From Mycteria americana (Eukaryota > Chordata > Aves > Ciconiiformes > Ciconiidae), in NCBI RefSeq assembly GCF_035582795.1, contig NC_134367.1:108486062-108550061 (forward strand): DNA of 64,000 nt. Direction: 5' to 3'. Made by a program: the position numbers and the translations under genes. The notes beneath the pieces were generated by a model, which was given only the letters and a program-made list of their open reading frames with translations, did not search any database and had not been told where the DNA came from. Every line of letters starts with the position of its first letter. Positions within the stretch are counted from its first letter, which is position 1. Below are positions 11,301-26,300 of this stretch, one piece after another.

Positions 11301-14300
11301 AATTCCCCCAGCACCTGAAAATGAGTATTTAAAAATACTGTCAGCTATTTTTACATGCAGAAGCAGCAATTCTCAGTAGTAGAGCTGTAATTACTCCCAA
11401 AGTGAATCCGGCAAACTTTGCCTTTTATCTTAGTTGCAGAAAGGACTACTGCGGGTTTTTGGGGGTACCCTTCCACACCGGTGGTTCAGAGACTTCTGCT
11501 CTGAGCAGAAGAAGAAGGTATCTGCAAGGCTTGCGAGCCGCACCGCCTCCTCAGCAAGGAGTGCTGAATGTGAAAACTGAATCAAGGCATCAAGGCCTTC
11601 CATCTTCAAAAAAAAGAAAACAGTACAAACCTTGGAAGGAAATGTGTCTTAAATTTGGTCTGGAACATCCTGGCTAAAATAACCAGTAGCAGTACTAATA
11701 AAACGCTGGTAGCAGTAAATGCCACTATTTTCCATGTCGTCAGGAGGGTCTCCTGTGTATTTGGCCAGGTTTGTTCTGTAACAAAAAGGCAATACAAGAG
11801 TTGTGTTTGATTATTACCACTGTTATTTTGTATTAATACTTCAACAATACTCAGAAGTGCCAGTTCAGCCGAGACATCTTTTATACGTATGTTGTAAAAA
11901 CACGCATGAAGTCAATGCCATGTACCAAAAGCAGCCTTAACATGAAGCTGCCACAGGGGCTGGGCCTTGCTTTTTCCCCTTGACTTCTTATATACATGCA
12001 GTCATGAACTTAGCTTATATACATATAAAAATATCCAGAAGACGTTAAAAAAGACATTTGAAGAGCTAGCAATTGAAATGGTTTAGGATCATTCAGGATC
12101 TTGGAAATGTACTATATTTAATAGCATCTTAAAATCAATGTTCATCGCTTAACCATGAAATAGATGTTCACCTGGCATTACAGACCAACAAATTTGCTCT
12201 AAAAAAGAGGGACTATAAGAGGATAGGAGTAATGCCGTTGCTGCTCCCTTACCTGTTTTGACACAGTATACTTGGTAGGAGGGGAACCACTCTCCGTACT
12301 GGCAGGTGATGTACTTGTAGTCGTTGGTGAGGGTGTAACCAGGATCACAGTAAAACTCCACCACCGTCCCATGGTTGTAACGCTCGCAAGGCCGTGGGTG
12401 GCAGATGTAGTCTCCATGACTCACCATTGGAGGTAGTGGACAAACTTGGGCAAATAAACAAGGAGAAAAGGAGAAAGACGTTAATGCCAGCGACCCACTG
12501 CTGGGTAGCTTCAGTGTGTCCAAATGCACAGGGCACACTTCAGGCCCCTTTCGGGCTCCCTGCAGTTTTGGGTTCATCTCAGCGGTACCAGCCCGCTGCT
12601 GCTGGGAGACCGCGCGCCCATCCGCACCAGCGGATGCATGCACACGCCTCCGCGTGGTACCGTGTGCTGCAGTGGGTCACTTTGGGCTCTCACCGACACC
12701 AGCAAGCTCTGCTGTCACCTGCTTGTTTAAAGGCCTGAGAGGTGGGATCTGTGAAGCTTCCCACCCTCTGGGGGAAGAGGGGGCGGGAGGAAGACAGAAG
12801 GGGACACATATGCCTATATGATGGCTATATGGGGAGGAAGGGGGGCAGTCAAATTAACAAGAATCCTTCTCCTTATGAAGCATCTCAAATTCAGCTGTAA
12901 CATCCTATTTTTTTGTTTCATTAACATAATTACGTGGCTATATGCACTAATTCATTTCCCAAATATTCACTTTTAAAAATAAGTTTGCCATTAACTGTGC
13001 TGCAAGATGCACAATGCACAACGTTGCTTCAGCACTTACAGTCTGCACTTACACTGTAGTATTATTAAGTTGAGCTTAAACTCTACCAGTGTTATTTGTG
13101 TTTTATTATCTCTGAACAGCCTGACTGATCTCAGTGGGATTGCTGGCGGAGTGAGGTCTTAAATATAACAGAGGCTGAGCCCGTGTTAATTAAGTACAGT
13201 GGTTTACATAAGGTTAGGTAAAGAAGAGAGAATTGCAATATAAACATGTGGAACTTTCATTGTAGGCCCTGAAACAAAAAGAAATGTCCTCTCACATGGC
13301 TGGGCAGATGAACTCAATGGAGAACCGAGGGAGCACTCTCTAGGAAACGGCAGCGGGGAAAGCAGCTCGCAAGCAGTATTTTTGTAAGAGAGGAAACTTT
13401 TCCACGGAGTAAGTGTTAGTTGATTACTATTTTCTTAAGTGCTTCTAACACAGAGGAAAAAAAACCCTACCAAGTGTAGTGATGTCTCAAATGGCTACAT
13501 ACTGACCCCAAAAGGGCTTAAATGACTGGGTGGCTTGTTTTATTTCCCTTCAGAGGCAGTAACTAACTGGCTCAGTGCCCCATCTACAGGCTGTTCCCTT
13601 CACTTCATGCCTCCCTCATGCAGGCAAGACCTACTGCATTGGTTTAAATAATGAAAATGCCATCTCTCGGAAGAAGAATCTTCCCAGAAATTACAATTCA
13701 GCTGCTTCTCTCTGTACATCTTGTTACATGAATAATGCATTTCATAAAAAAATACACAAGATTTTAAATGAATCTTCAAGAGAGGCTGATTACAATGTGC
13801 AGCAATGTCTATGCCCCATCCCCCGGAGACACAGTTTTGTTTGCATTTTCACTGGCAAGGCTTAATAATAACTTGAAATCAGAGCAAGTAATTCACATAA
13901 AAATTCACATCCTCAATACTCTGCATACTTTCCAAAGTCTCTGGGCCCACAAGAAGGAGGAATGCTTTACTGGGAAGTAAACTCAAGATTAAAAACAATT
14001 TTCTTAAGACTACGGTAAAGGTGTCAGACTGAAATAGTAGGAAAGCACCTTTTGTCTATATTAGGGATCATTCTTCTATTAAAAAGAAAATGATCAGTGA
14101 AAGCAACGATTCTGGCCTGCCAGAAGGAAACCTGGTATATTTTTACTATCTATGCTGAGAGCATGAGAACAAAGGAAGACGGCAATTTAAGCTTCTTTGC
14201 AACTGAATTTTGCCAAGCTATGGCAGGCTGCAAGAGATGTGTAGATGCCCAGTGCTTTTCTAGCAACAAGCAAATAGAGCACTCCTTATCATAAAGAGCA

Positions 14301-17300
14301 ACACTCAGAGAAACAAATTTTCCTCTCCAGCAATGTACCTGCTGCCTCATCCCTAACCTCCTCATGTCACTAAGAGCCAAAGCAGCCTGCTGAATAAAAA
14401 AGCCTCCAAGCTGGTGTCCCAGCAATGTGGATCAGGTCAGGAATGACACATTTCCAGGCAGATCAAAACCAAAACACTGTGGGGACAACCCAGATACAGA
14501 GCTGTCAGTCTGTTTACAAATGGAGATGTATTTTATAAAACCTGAAAACAAGAGCATCACTCTTTGTGTAGGATATGTCCCCAGAGCTAAAAAAGAGTGC
14601 CACCCCTTCCACTGACACCCTCCATATTTCAAGGGAGACGCTCAAGTATTGGTGCTGCCTGGAAACTTCTACAAACATTTCTTTAATGCACTGCTGAGCA
14701 TTAGTCATGAATTAGAGTCAAGCTTTAAGCAGTCGTACCTGCCAACAGCTCTGGCATTAAACACTTTTACAACCAGCAGATGCAATGGAGCAGGTTTGAA
14801 AATGAGGGTGTTCAGCTCAACTGAAACAGTGCTTCATTCTTAGGTCAACTGGACTGTCAGAGTCAGGGGTTCTCACTCATTTGGGGTATCCCTCACCACC
14901 TCCTGTGAACTTTATGTTCATCCACTTTCAGGATCCCTCAACATTTGCATGGGCAAACTGGCCCCCATGTCCAATCAGTAATGCTCAGGTTTGGAGCCTC
15001 TTTTTCCAAATCAAGTCAAGTGAGATGATACATCACAAACAACCAAAAATGAACTTGCTTTGAGCTCTGGGCAGTTAGTTGTACAGCCAGTCCCTTTCTC
15101 AACTTGCTCCATTCCCATGGCCGTCCTGGCCCAAGATCCTTTAAAGTCAGTGGAAGGACAGCCATGAAGCGGCCTTAGTTTTGGTCATAGAAAAGCAAGG
15201 TTATGAAAGTCTGGAGGGCTGCTGAACATTCTTGGCTTCCAAAGACAGAAGATTTTTAGTGCAGAGCTAGTCGTCTTACAGGGTCAGATCCCTTATTTAT
15301 GCTGGATACCAGTGTATGAGACTGGTTACACAGGTTAAAGGAATGTGCCAGATCAAATATGGAGGAAAACTCAGGTGGCAAACCTAAGCCCAGTGACGTT
15401 TTCTAGGAAAGTTAAAATTCTAGCATTCCCAGTGATCAACCCTAATTGTATGTGGAAATTACAGGCTGTGGACTTCAGGCAAATCACAATCACATCAAAC
15501 TCACAGAATGAAAATAGCCACAAACTGATTAAAATAAAAGTGTGTCTGACAGGTACATTTTCACTGTCAAAGCCGACAGCAGTCTGAACGATAAATAACC
15601 ATAGAAACAAGTGAATTCTACTTCAGGAAGTTCTCACAGCTTAAAAAAAGCTCTAGGTGCTCTGTTCTTGAATATGACACCAAATCGTTACTACCAATAG
15701 CTTTCAGCATCTTCATTTCATAAGGCTTTTGAGACTTTGATGTGCTAATTACAACATCCAGCATGGATAATCCAGTAGTATCTTCTGACGACCAACATTA
15801 AAAGACCACATGCACGTGTCCTTAACTTTGGAGCTTGTCAGAGGGATGGACATAATTCAGGCAGTGTCTGCTGGTGGTTCTGCAGCACGTGAACCTGGGT
15901 CTCCAGATCTGTCTTTGTAGAGCAATTGGCCACAGACCGTAAGGGGACTTACAGGAACTTTACAGCTCAGCATTCTCAGCTGAAAAGCTGAATCGTTCAT
16001 CAAAAAGAAAGAATAAGTGTGTTTACATGGCAAACAAATCCCTTCCGGGATGCTCAAGATGCCTGTTACTCAAGGAAGTTGAAGGGAGGAATTCCTGATT
16101 TGGTTTCATGGACTTCCCCGCCTGCTCTTAGGAGCTGCTGGAGCTGAGGGCTCTCCTCTGAGATCAGCTGTAGGCTTTCTGCTCTGGCTGATTTTAATGA
16201 AAGATTAGCGCTCTCAGGAAGAGCTTAAAACCTGGGGAGTCGAGCCTTGCGTTACAAACACTGTCACATACCAGCCTGGAGCAGAGGCAAAGGCAGGTCT
16301 GCCCCATGGCATGCCCCCTCCACTGCAGCCTCTGCAGCGCAACGGCCGCATCCAGGGTCACAGCGAGGGTGACGCAGGCTGCGGGCACTTATTGCCCAGG
16401 CACTGGAGGAATAAGTGGGGTTCACCCAGTAATTTTTCCTACCCATTATGGTCAAGAAGCTTTTTAAACTCTGCCCAGAGGATGCTGCAGTAATTCTGCA
16501 CTGTTGACACTGGAACTGTAGGAGGGAGGGAAGATTTTTTGGCATTAGCATGTTCTCAGTTACTGTTGATGGCACAGAATAAAGATGTCACGTCACTTTC
16601 TAAAAGCCGCTGGTAGAGAGGTAACAGTGGAGTTACAGATATTTACAGTGCTCAAAACTTTCTTTTTAGTTAATCAGTTCAATGGCTAGTTAGTTTAGTC
16701 TTTGGTCAAAGTAGGCAGGAGGTAAATTATTCAGGTTTTGCCCAGCTTTTGTAGCCAAAAAATAAAAGCAAAAATGTATTGAAATACAGGGTGCTTACTT
16801 ATAAAAAAGGGGTAGGAATAAGCAAGAAGCTTCTTTTCCACCTGTGATTTTTTGCATAGTATGTATTTTTCTCTAGCTACTAGTCTGCCTTTCATGTAGG
16901 ACATTAGTTGCTCGGTTAGCTGGGTTAGCAGAAAAACCCAGTGTAAGGCCAGCCATTTTCTGTTTGACACAGGGATGGACAGGGTTAGTGACATTTGCAC
17001 CTAATCAAAAATAACGCTTCTTCCAAACACACCGTGAATGCCTGCTCATTATGCAAAGAGTGAGAAAAGATTAAGATGAAACTCCATGATGAGAAAGACA
17101 CAGATAAAGAACTGCCAGTTCCAATGTGCGGGGAAAATGCTGGTGTATCTCGCTAGATAGCAATCAGAGAGGTGGACACACTGTCTTGTTTGTGCACAAA
17201 CTGGAAGAGAACGAGAGCTTCTCCTGACCCTCACTTGTCATTCTTGTACATAGCAGGACACTAATTAACACCAGAAATCTGGACACCTGTCATCTGGCTA

Positions 17301-20300
17301 CTGCATTCCAACCAATGTTTAATTCCAGCCATGATTTACTGCATGAGACCACAGCAGTATACGTCCCAGCAGGTCTGACTCTTCCCATCTAGGAGGCTTT
17401 ACCGGCTGGCTTCTGGGGCCTCAGTAAGGATCCTTTTCCATGTATTGCCTTTGTACAAACACATGCTTGGGTATGTAGGATCTGAAAATCCATTTTTTTA
17501 CAGGAACATAGAAGATGAAGATTATGTTTGTTCCTTTTCCTGCTTCTTTATGAACACTGTGCTAATAAAACTTGGTTCCTTGGTTACTTCAGTGTCATCA
17601 CCCTTCAGAATAAAATAAATACTCAACCAAGAAGCCTTTCTCCCATATACCTCAATAATTCCTGTCCAGTTCACCTGACCGAACTGGCCATTTCCACAGG
17701 TATTTCCAGCACATGAATCACACTTGCACTGCACAGTACAGAGCCGTAGTTTCAAGCTCCTCGTCCTCACATACACATAACAACACATTATGAGATAGTC
17801 AGTATGGAGGGGAACATAATGGCTATATCCTATATTCAGTTGATGGAACTGGTATTAGCATCTTTCACAAAGGAAAATGTTTCTTAATAGTTATGAATTT
17901 GTAAAAAACAACAAACAAAAAGAAAATAAATCAGCGGTGTTCAAAAAAAAGTAGCTGTTAGTTGTGGATTTTTAAACTCTAAAGTCACTATACTGTTTAG
18001 AGAATTTACTGATTTATTTGTTCACCTAAAAGATCTCAAGACAAAAACTGGTAGACAAAAATTGGTATTTCTAGTGCAATATCAAATAGGGAAATGCATA
18101 GGAGAAAGGGGAGTGGATGGCCAACAGGAAGAAGAGGAGGAAAAGGAAATTACTTCAGCACTTTAAATATTAAAAACCAGATTTTTCTATTCTGTACTTA
18201 GATTCCAATTTATAGTAGTGTAAAAAACCAAAAGTATTTTACTTATAAAATCGCAAAACAAAAATTCCCATTAAATTGTCCAGTATTGTAAGTAGGATGG
18301 AAGAAAAACTGTTGGACTCAACCACTCATATCCAGTTGAGAGCTTGAAGAAGAAATTAAGAGGTTTGTAAAAGGAAGGAAGTAGCAAACCCAATTGCTTT
18401 AAAATAAGCCCTGTCAAAACATCTCAGTCTAGAACAGCTGCTTAACAAGAATTTATTTCTAATGACACTCTTTGGAAATGTAAGCAGAACAGGAACCATT
18501 ACTAGAGTAACTTTTCATTTATTGTGAACATCAGCTTAACAATATCCTAATGATACATTCCTATACCAAATGGTGCTGGCATTGTGAAGGGAGGCTTAGT
18601 GCATATTATAGCTGTACTGGAACAAGTGAGAAAAACTTTGAGGCCATTGAATTTTGAAAGTGAAGACATGCTTTGAGGAACTTTTCTGATTACTCATTCC
18701 CACAGCAAAACAGCACCAATACCAGAATAGAAAGTTTAGTGGAAACAACCAAGTGAGCACTAATATATAAAGTAACTCCTATTAAGCCTGATAGTAGGCA
18801 TGACTTAAAGTAACGAAGACACAAGATGCTTATTTTGAACTCTGAAGTTGCCAGCAAATTTATTTCTTGAAAGCCTACAGCAAGAATTATTAAAAATCCT
18901 GTATTCTTAGGCAATAATTTCCAAATTCTTTTCAATCTTAACCTTTCTCAATTACTTAACCTTCACAATCCCACTTAGATGTTTTCTTCTGAAAAGACAC
19001 CTAACAGGTAAGCAACTTCTCGACCATTCAGCAAGTCAATGTTCAAGCAGCTAGGAACATACCCCAGGTCTCACGGCTCCAAGCTGCTGGCTCTACCCCT
19101 ACACAATCACCCGTGGGTAATTCTGTACCAGCTACAATAGCGAGGTAAACCTTTCGATGTGCACACAGTGAGAAGCACTTTTCACCTTCTACGAAGTGTG
19201 AAATGAATTGAATAATTAAGTTTTTAATGAAAAGCTGCTTCTCTGGTCTAGCTTTGACAAACACCATCTTGCTGAAAATTGCTATCACTGACACCAGCTG
19301 TATGAGCCTAAATGAAACAGTATAAAACTAGTTTCAAGCCTATTTTAATAATAGTTTAACACTAGCTGATTCCTAAATGGAAACAGAAGGTGATTTACAA
19401 TCACTTATCGTACACAGAGCTTCCTTGTTACAGGAGTTACAAATTACAGAGCCTGTTTTGCAGTTCCAGTCAGCTGAGCTTCTACAGGAGCATCACGCCA
19501 AATTCACAGTCATCCTCAACAATCCTGCCGTTCCCAGCACAGCAACCTGTGAAACATTGATCTTGATGCCGAAGTCTTTCGTTTCAAATGCATTTCACAA
19601 CAGATACGGGATGAAACACACCCCAAGTGATCTCTCTCCTATAAATTATAAGTTAAAAAGTGCAATTTTCATTTAAACTGCAAAAAATTGATGACAAGTT
19701 TGCAGCAATAGAGAGCTAGGAGTTCTTTTAGCAAGAGGCCTGTAATTATCTTTAAGGAAATTTTTATACTCATTACTCACATGGGAGTGCTTGGAGCGCT
19801 GTGGTCTCATTTACAGCAGATCATTTTAGCTTTCTTTATCACTTGCTTCTAGTTTCGTTTCTTCCTTTTCTCATGAGTGGTTGACTTTATGATCACTAAT
19901 GGTCTTTTGGGGACTTTGAGAAGCAGATGCTGGGGACTGCATAGACACCTAACAGGAAGGAGTTGGAGAGCTTCAAAGTAAGTCAAGGCTTGGGTTTTTG
20001 ACAGGCATCACAGCATAACCCCAGACCTGGAAAAGGTCAAAGTGCCGAGAAGTAGAATGGAGGTGGAGGAGGGAGAGCGAGCTGTTGGGAAGCTGGCTAA
20101 GAAAACTGGACAGATAAAAGCACCTGACAGGGATGTCTCAAGAAGCCAGTGCTCACTGTGAGCTGGACATATCAGTGTTTCTATGTTATTTTAATCCCTC
20201 TTTCTTTAATAGCTTTTTCCTCTTCGTTTATAAGCAAGAATCCCTTGAGCCTATGTGGTGTCACCTACACCAGTCATCAGGGACTGATGGAGAGAAAGAA

Positions 20301-23300
20301 TGCTGGAATAGACAAGCTGTATTCCAGGGCTTAGCTGAAGGCTGAGGAAATCGAGCTGTATACCACCTGGGAGAAGGAAAAGCACAAGGTCCCATTCCCA
20401 ATGGTGTGCTGCTAGGAAAAAAAAAGGGGGAGGAAAACCAGCAGGAGATCTTAGCACTGTAATACCACAAACCAGTTTACAAGACTAGGAAGGCGTGGAA
20501 GAGTATCGGTTTCTGCTATTTATGTTTCGTTATCAAGTGCTTGCCTATCAATTAGTGAAATTCCCACCCTTTAAATACTGGTTTTTATCTCTGGAAGTGA
20601 ACAAACCTATGCAGCGAGTAGACTTCCTAATGCATAGAGTCTGTAGCTACATTTCCCTCCATTTGTGGAAGATGTTCTGTGATTGCACTGTGTAGCCAAA
20701 TTTAATGAACGTGTCCATAAAGCACAGAGATGTTTGATTTCAAGGTAGACAATGTAGTGTGCTTTTCCCTTCCGAGGAGCCCTGCCAGATACAGTTGAAG
20801 ATTAATATTATACAATAGCCCTCAGGGAGAAATTTGGTCTGCTTTCCCCCACCTAACCCTCAGCATATTTAAAGTGCTGTGGATAAAACACTACATGCAT
20901 CTGGCAGCTAATGTGGAACTTCAGGGCAGAAATTATGGCTCCATAAAAAAGTTGAGATGTCTGCCTGATTCTGGAAATGCTAAGGCGTTTCTGAAAGGTA
21001 CACAGGTGATAGAGAAGGTGTAAAACAATGATTTACTGTGACAGTCCTGTGCATCAAGCAGAAACAGAAGACATAAAAGAAACAGATTACAAGTTTTTGT
21101 TCTGTTGCTTTCTTGAAAAACTATGAACAGTGGAGAAGGCATCTATTTCAATCACAGCCAAGATCAAAGAAGATTTCTGCAATGCAAAAAAGGAGCAGTC
21201 ACTTAGAAATATAATGGTATTTATCTCCTTCAAACCATGTCTTCAACTTGGAGACTGTTCTCTAACCCCCCATCCCTCATAACGAGAGCTGTAAAAAGCC
21301 CACTTTTGTGTATCATTCTGTCTCGAAATGTGGTCTGGTTTTCTTTCTGTTTCACTTTGCAGTACACCTGCTGGAATTAAGTGATTGGATGATTATGAAG
21401 CAGTATGTCCACAAGAGAACATGATTGCCTGCCTAGTATTTCATGTCACTGTGCTCTTTCTGAATTCAGTTCTTTTCCACACCTCTTCAGCTGTGGGTAA
21501 AGGTGTACGCATGAATTTCAGCATTCTCCAACAGCGCAAAAATCCAGATATTCTGAGTCACCTATGAGCAGCTCCTTAAAGTGTTCAACTTCCACACTTG
21601 TACAGGGTGGCCGGACACGTATCATTTCTGCGATCTCAGGTGATGAACAAATGAACTGTCTACAGTGCAGAAACATGTAGAATTACTGAATGACTTTTTT
21701 TAAAGAAAACGATCCTTTTAAACTTCTTCATCACACTTGCTTTCTACGACTTAATCACCCGCAGGGTGAAAGACTATCAGCCTATTTCATCCTTTGGCCA
21801 TCAGGCTAAAGGTGTCACCGATGTAAAGGTGTTGCCCAAGTAAAGGTGCTTACAAGTATTTTTGGCTGCTGCTATTTGAGCATTTACTGCTGGTTGTCAT
21901 TCCTGAGTTACAACAAGTATTGCTGCAGGCAGTGAATATATTCTGAAACGCCACTGTAGTCAGAGCTATTAAAAACAAGGCTATCGATGTGTCTTATGTT
22001 AACATTAACTCAGTTAACTTGGACGACCTCTTTGGCAGTTGAGCAATATTTAATTTATTCTCCCTCCTGCCTGCAAGCTGAGTAGGTGTAAACATAGAAC
22101 AGAATCCTGGTATCTACGTCTCTTAATTTCTTAATACCACAGCATTTCACAGCTTGCTCGTATTGCTGCCCTCTGCTTGCTCTACAGGATTTTTATCTGT
22201 TGGAGATCTGCTGCATCAACATTATCTTCCCTGAGGATACGCATCAGTCTGTCATGTTGGAATTTATCTAAAGCCGCCTCAATGTCAGCAAAGAAACACA
22301 GAGAGAAATCCATTTGCACTAACGTGCAATATCTCAGGCTTAGGATTGCTTACTTTATTCTGACTCCTGAACATAAAATGATTACAGGCTGACTTGTATC
22401 TTTTTTCTCAGTGTGTTGCTGTATGTTCCATCAAGAATTTAAAATATTTTTAAGGGCATAGTTTATTAAACATATAGCTCGGTGTCAGTCACTGTTTGTG
22501 GCATTAGCAACTGTTATATAAGAATAAAGATTTTTGAAGCTTTCCTTCAAAGTATCCTGCGTGTAACTGGTTAGAAAGTTCAAGCTACTTTGTTTTGAAA
22601 TATTAAGCGGCTATGGCATTTCACCTGTAATACCACCCTCCTCCAGTGCTCTTTCATGCTCTTTACTTTGTAGGTTCTATGTCAGAATTACCAGACCCTC
22701 TCTCTGAGTGTTTGTCCTCAGGTTTATGAGAAGAATCATTTTAAAGCTCTGTTCTGTATTCTTTCCTGTCTTTCCAGAATATTTTTTTATGTGTAGCATA
22801 CTTTGCTGGTTTTAATTTTCATATGACTAACCCCCTTTTATTCTTCAGAAATTTCCTGGTGCCCTAGGTAGGGGCTTTTGGGGCTCCCTTGCACTTCTGG
22901 TTTGTTGTGCAATTTTCTTAATTCCTTCTTTCTCTTATCTTTCTCTCTCAGTTTCTATAACTTTCAGGATCCCTTCTGTAATCAGTTGTTAGCTTAGTGT
23001 TACATCTTTTCACCTCCCCCCACAATGAGGTGGGTTTATATACCAGAGTTCTGAAATGCCTTCAGTTTTCCTCTATTTTTCCTCTCTTCTACTCATTGAC
23101 TCTCCCCTTTGAAGTCTATTCCTCATGTTTGTTTCATTTTTATTTTGAATGTACCTACAAAAATTTGAAATATTTTCTATTTGACATTCTTTCAAGCTTA
23201 ACCTTAGCTAGAGAATCTGTTGATTCTCGCAAGTAGAATGAAGTTTTGATATTGCAATGTATCTGATTGCCTGCAGGACTGGCTTTTGTGTTCAGCTGGG

Positions 23301-26300
23301 ATGGTGCTGAAACCAGACATTCCAGATAACAGGATCATGTCCATTTGCAAATTCAATCAATCTGTTTTCCCTTTTACTCTTAAATACAAAGCCAGGAATT
23401 CCCAATTACACGATCCATACAACTGCTTTATATTCCAGCATTAGGACTAAGATCAAATTCTCCCAGCCTTTCCTCTCTTTGCCTGCTTTCCCCCCCAGTT
23501 CTTTATAAGAACCATTCCTTACATCTTCTTGGAAATCTTCCAAAGGGCATGAAAGATTAAAACACAGAGTCCAGATGGCACGGTGTGTAATCATATGCAG
23601 ATCATGTTCCCAAAGTACTAATGGCCAGGCTTTTTTTTTTTTTTTAATTTCTCCAAATCCTGTGTAATGTCTTTATTCACCTTAAAGTATCATATCGTAA
23701 ACATTTTGTAGTTCTATACGTTTCATTTCACAGAGTTCCACACCAGTATGTTTTCCAGTGTTTGCTCTCCCCCAATGTTTCTGGAAGCCATCTGATTTTA
23801 CAATTAACGTTTATACCCCATGTGGTAATCTTCCATTTAAGGGTTCCCCTCCCCCCATCTTTTGCATATCTGATTTTACAGAACGCAATCACTAACTCAC
23901 ATTAATTTCAACAGAGGGATGATTAACCCACAATTGGTAAGTTAAAAATCATATAAATAAGTAAATTAACATTTTCCTTAGATTTTCATATATCCTTGGA
24001 AGTGTCTAACAAGTTTCAATACAAAAGAAATTTTAAAAAACTTTCACATAATTATGGAATTCCACTAGTAAAGAGGATATTAAGAAAGTTAAAGACATAA
24101 ATAAAGGATTTAAAGGAAACATCTTAACGATGTTTCATCTTATCCTCTAAATGACTCTAAAATTTTCTAGCACTGGTAAAACAGCACCATTTCCTCTACC
24201 ATCATTCTCAGATATAGCCGAACCATTTCAACTGAAGCTTCCCAAATGATTCAGCTTGAGGCAGACACTCAAAGATCAACCTGAATGTCTTAAATTTGGT
24301 GAAGGTACAAGCATCGAAGAAGAGGACCTCATACCAGTAAATAGCTGGCAATCTGAACTAGAGGCAACCTTATTTGCCTGAGCTCTAACAACCTCCCTGA
24401 TCAGGTCCAAGCAGCTGTTTCTGAGAAGCCGCTGCACAGCATTGCAGTGTTGGCTGCACTTCAGTACCAGGTAACGCAGTTTTTATGCGCTGCTGTCAAT
24501 AAAGCAACAGTGATTTTAATTAGCAGAAAAATCTTCTTCCCTATCAGCAAAAATCAGTCTCTCACCAGAGTTGGTGGAAGCTCTGCGCTTCACAAGATGG
24601 AGAACAAGACTGGACTGAGCATTAGAAATCACGCTGTAGGATGGGAGGTGAGCGGTCCCTGGTGTAACTATTTATTTAAATGGAGCTACAAACCCTTCAT
24701 TCAGAATTTATTTGGCCTAACAAAGAGGGAAAAAAATCATGAGATTGACATATAGCATTTGTGTGATTACACAAACATTTAAGAAATTCCTTCTGTGAAG
24801 GCTCCAAGAGCATATATCAAAACGAGAAAGCTGTAAGCAGCATTGTTTATAGCAGAATAAAAGCTCTAAAATGGTTTACTACAGCTTCCTAACAACCATT
24901 TGCTTTTCATCATTACCATATTAAAATACTGAGCAGGAAATGTCATTAGAATAAATTTTGAATTGATCATGGAAATAAATAAATGGAATTAATTTGTTTT
25001 TTGCAGATTTCCTCTGTGAAAAATACTGCTTGGCGAGGTTACACCTCACACATAAAAGGAATGCTGAAAAATGAGCTTGACATCGGTATGCAAGGTGCAG
25101 AATAAAAAATATGCAGGCAGGGATTTTTGGCCGCTAATTAAGAGGAGTGGGTCGTAACAAGATTCCTGGAGACTGGCACCCCTTGCATAAATCACTTGAA
25201 CAAACACTTTCAAATGAGGGCATCTCAAGTTGATTTACCCTATCATCTGGATTGAATTTTGAAGTTCGCTGCATACCAGCTGAAGCATCCCTACAACAGA
25301 GTTCACAAGGGGAGTCGTCAGGGGTGACCTTTTAGTGGTGCTGCTCTCTCTTCTGCCCCAACAGAAGCAGGGACAGCCCCAAGGCTGAGGAGAACCTGCT
25401 CTTGCAAGGGTTATGCTCTAGACTTCGGTCTCCTGTGGTTCACTCAACACGTGCACAGATGGGATGCCAACATGAAATCACCATGGAAAGTTCTAACGTT
25501 TAAAGAGAGCAATAAGAAAGCGATTAAAAGGGAGGCTGGATCTAAATCAAAACTCAGGAGGCCTCCCACATGGTCTTGACCCAGCATCTGGCACACACTG
25601 ATCCCCCCAGCACAGATCACCATAGCTGACTGGGGATGATAACTTTTGACGTGTTATTTAAAATGCAGACCTGTCAGGGCAGCAGTTCTTAGCTCATGTT
25701 TTAAATTATCAAGAAAAAAGAGCCTCTCCATGACTTTATAATACAAGCAATAAACAATGAGCACATGAGTTTTGTCAGGTATTTTGATAGGAGCTGGAAT
25801 GCTCACCTGTGTTAAGCGAGGGTAAGACACAACTTTTTCTGCGTCATATACTTCAGTTTCTGTATTTTAATGCTCTTACCTTCCTAACTGGAGAATTGCC
25901 ATTTTTATCAAAACAGTTATACTGTTTGGGTTAAGCCTAACAGGGCCATTCTCATTTTTTAATGTATTTTCCATGCTATAAACAACAACAATCAAACCTT
26001 CCAAAAACGGCTTACATAGAGCTGATTTGGGATTAATCTTTTATGGTGTGCTAAATAAAAAAAAAAAAAAATCATCTTCTTATGTCATTGCAAAGGCATT
26101 TCTGAATTTTGAAACTTGCATTGTCAGTTAAAAATAAGGATCATTTTATTATTTTTGTGCAGTATATCACTTTGTTGATGCTGTTGGCAAATTTTTGCAC
26201 TTCCAGAATGCTTAGCATTTAGCTCAGTGACATAAGCATCTGACATATGAATTCCTATAATTGCTTTTAGCTAAATTCTACATATAGATAGCATCCTTAC

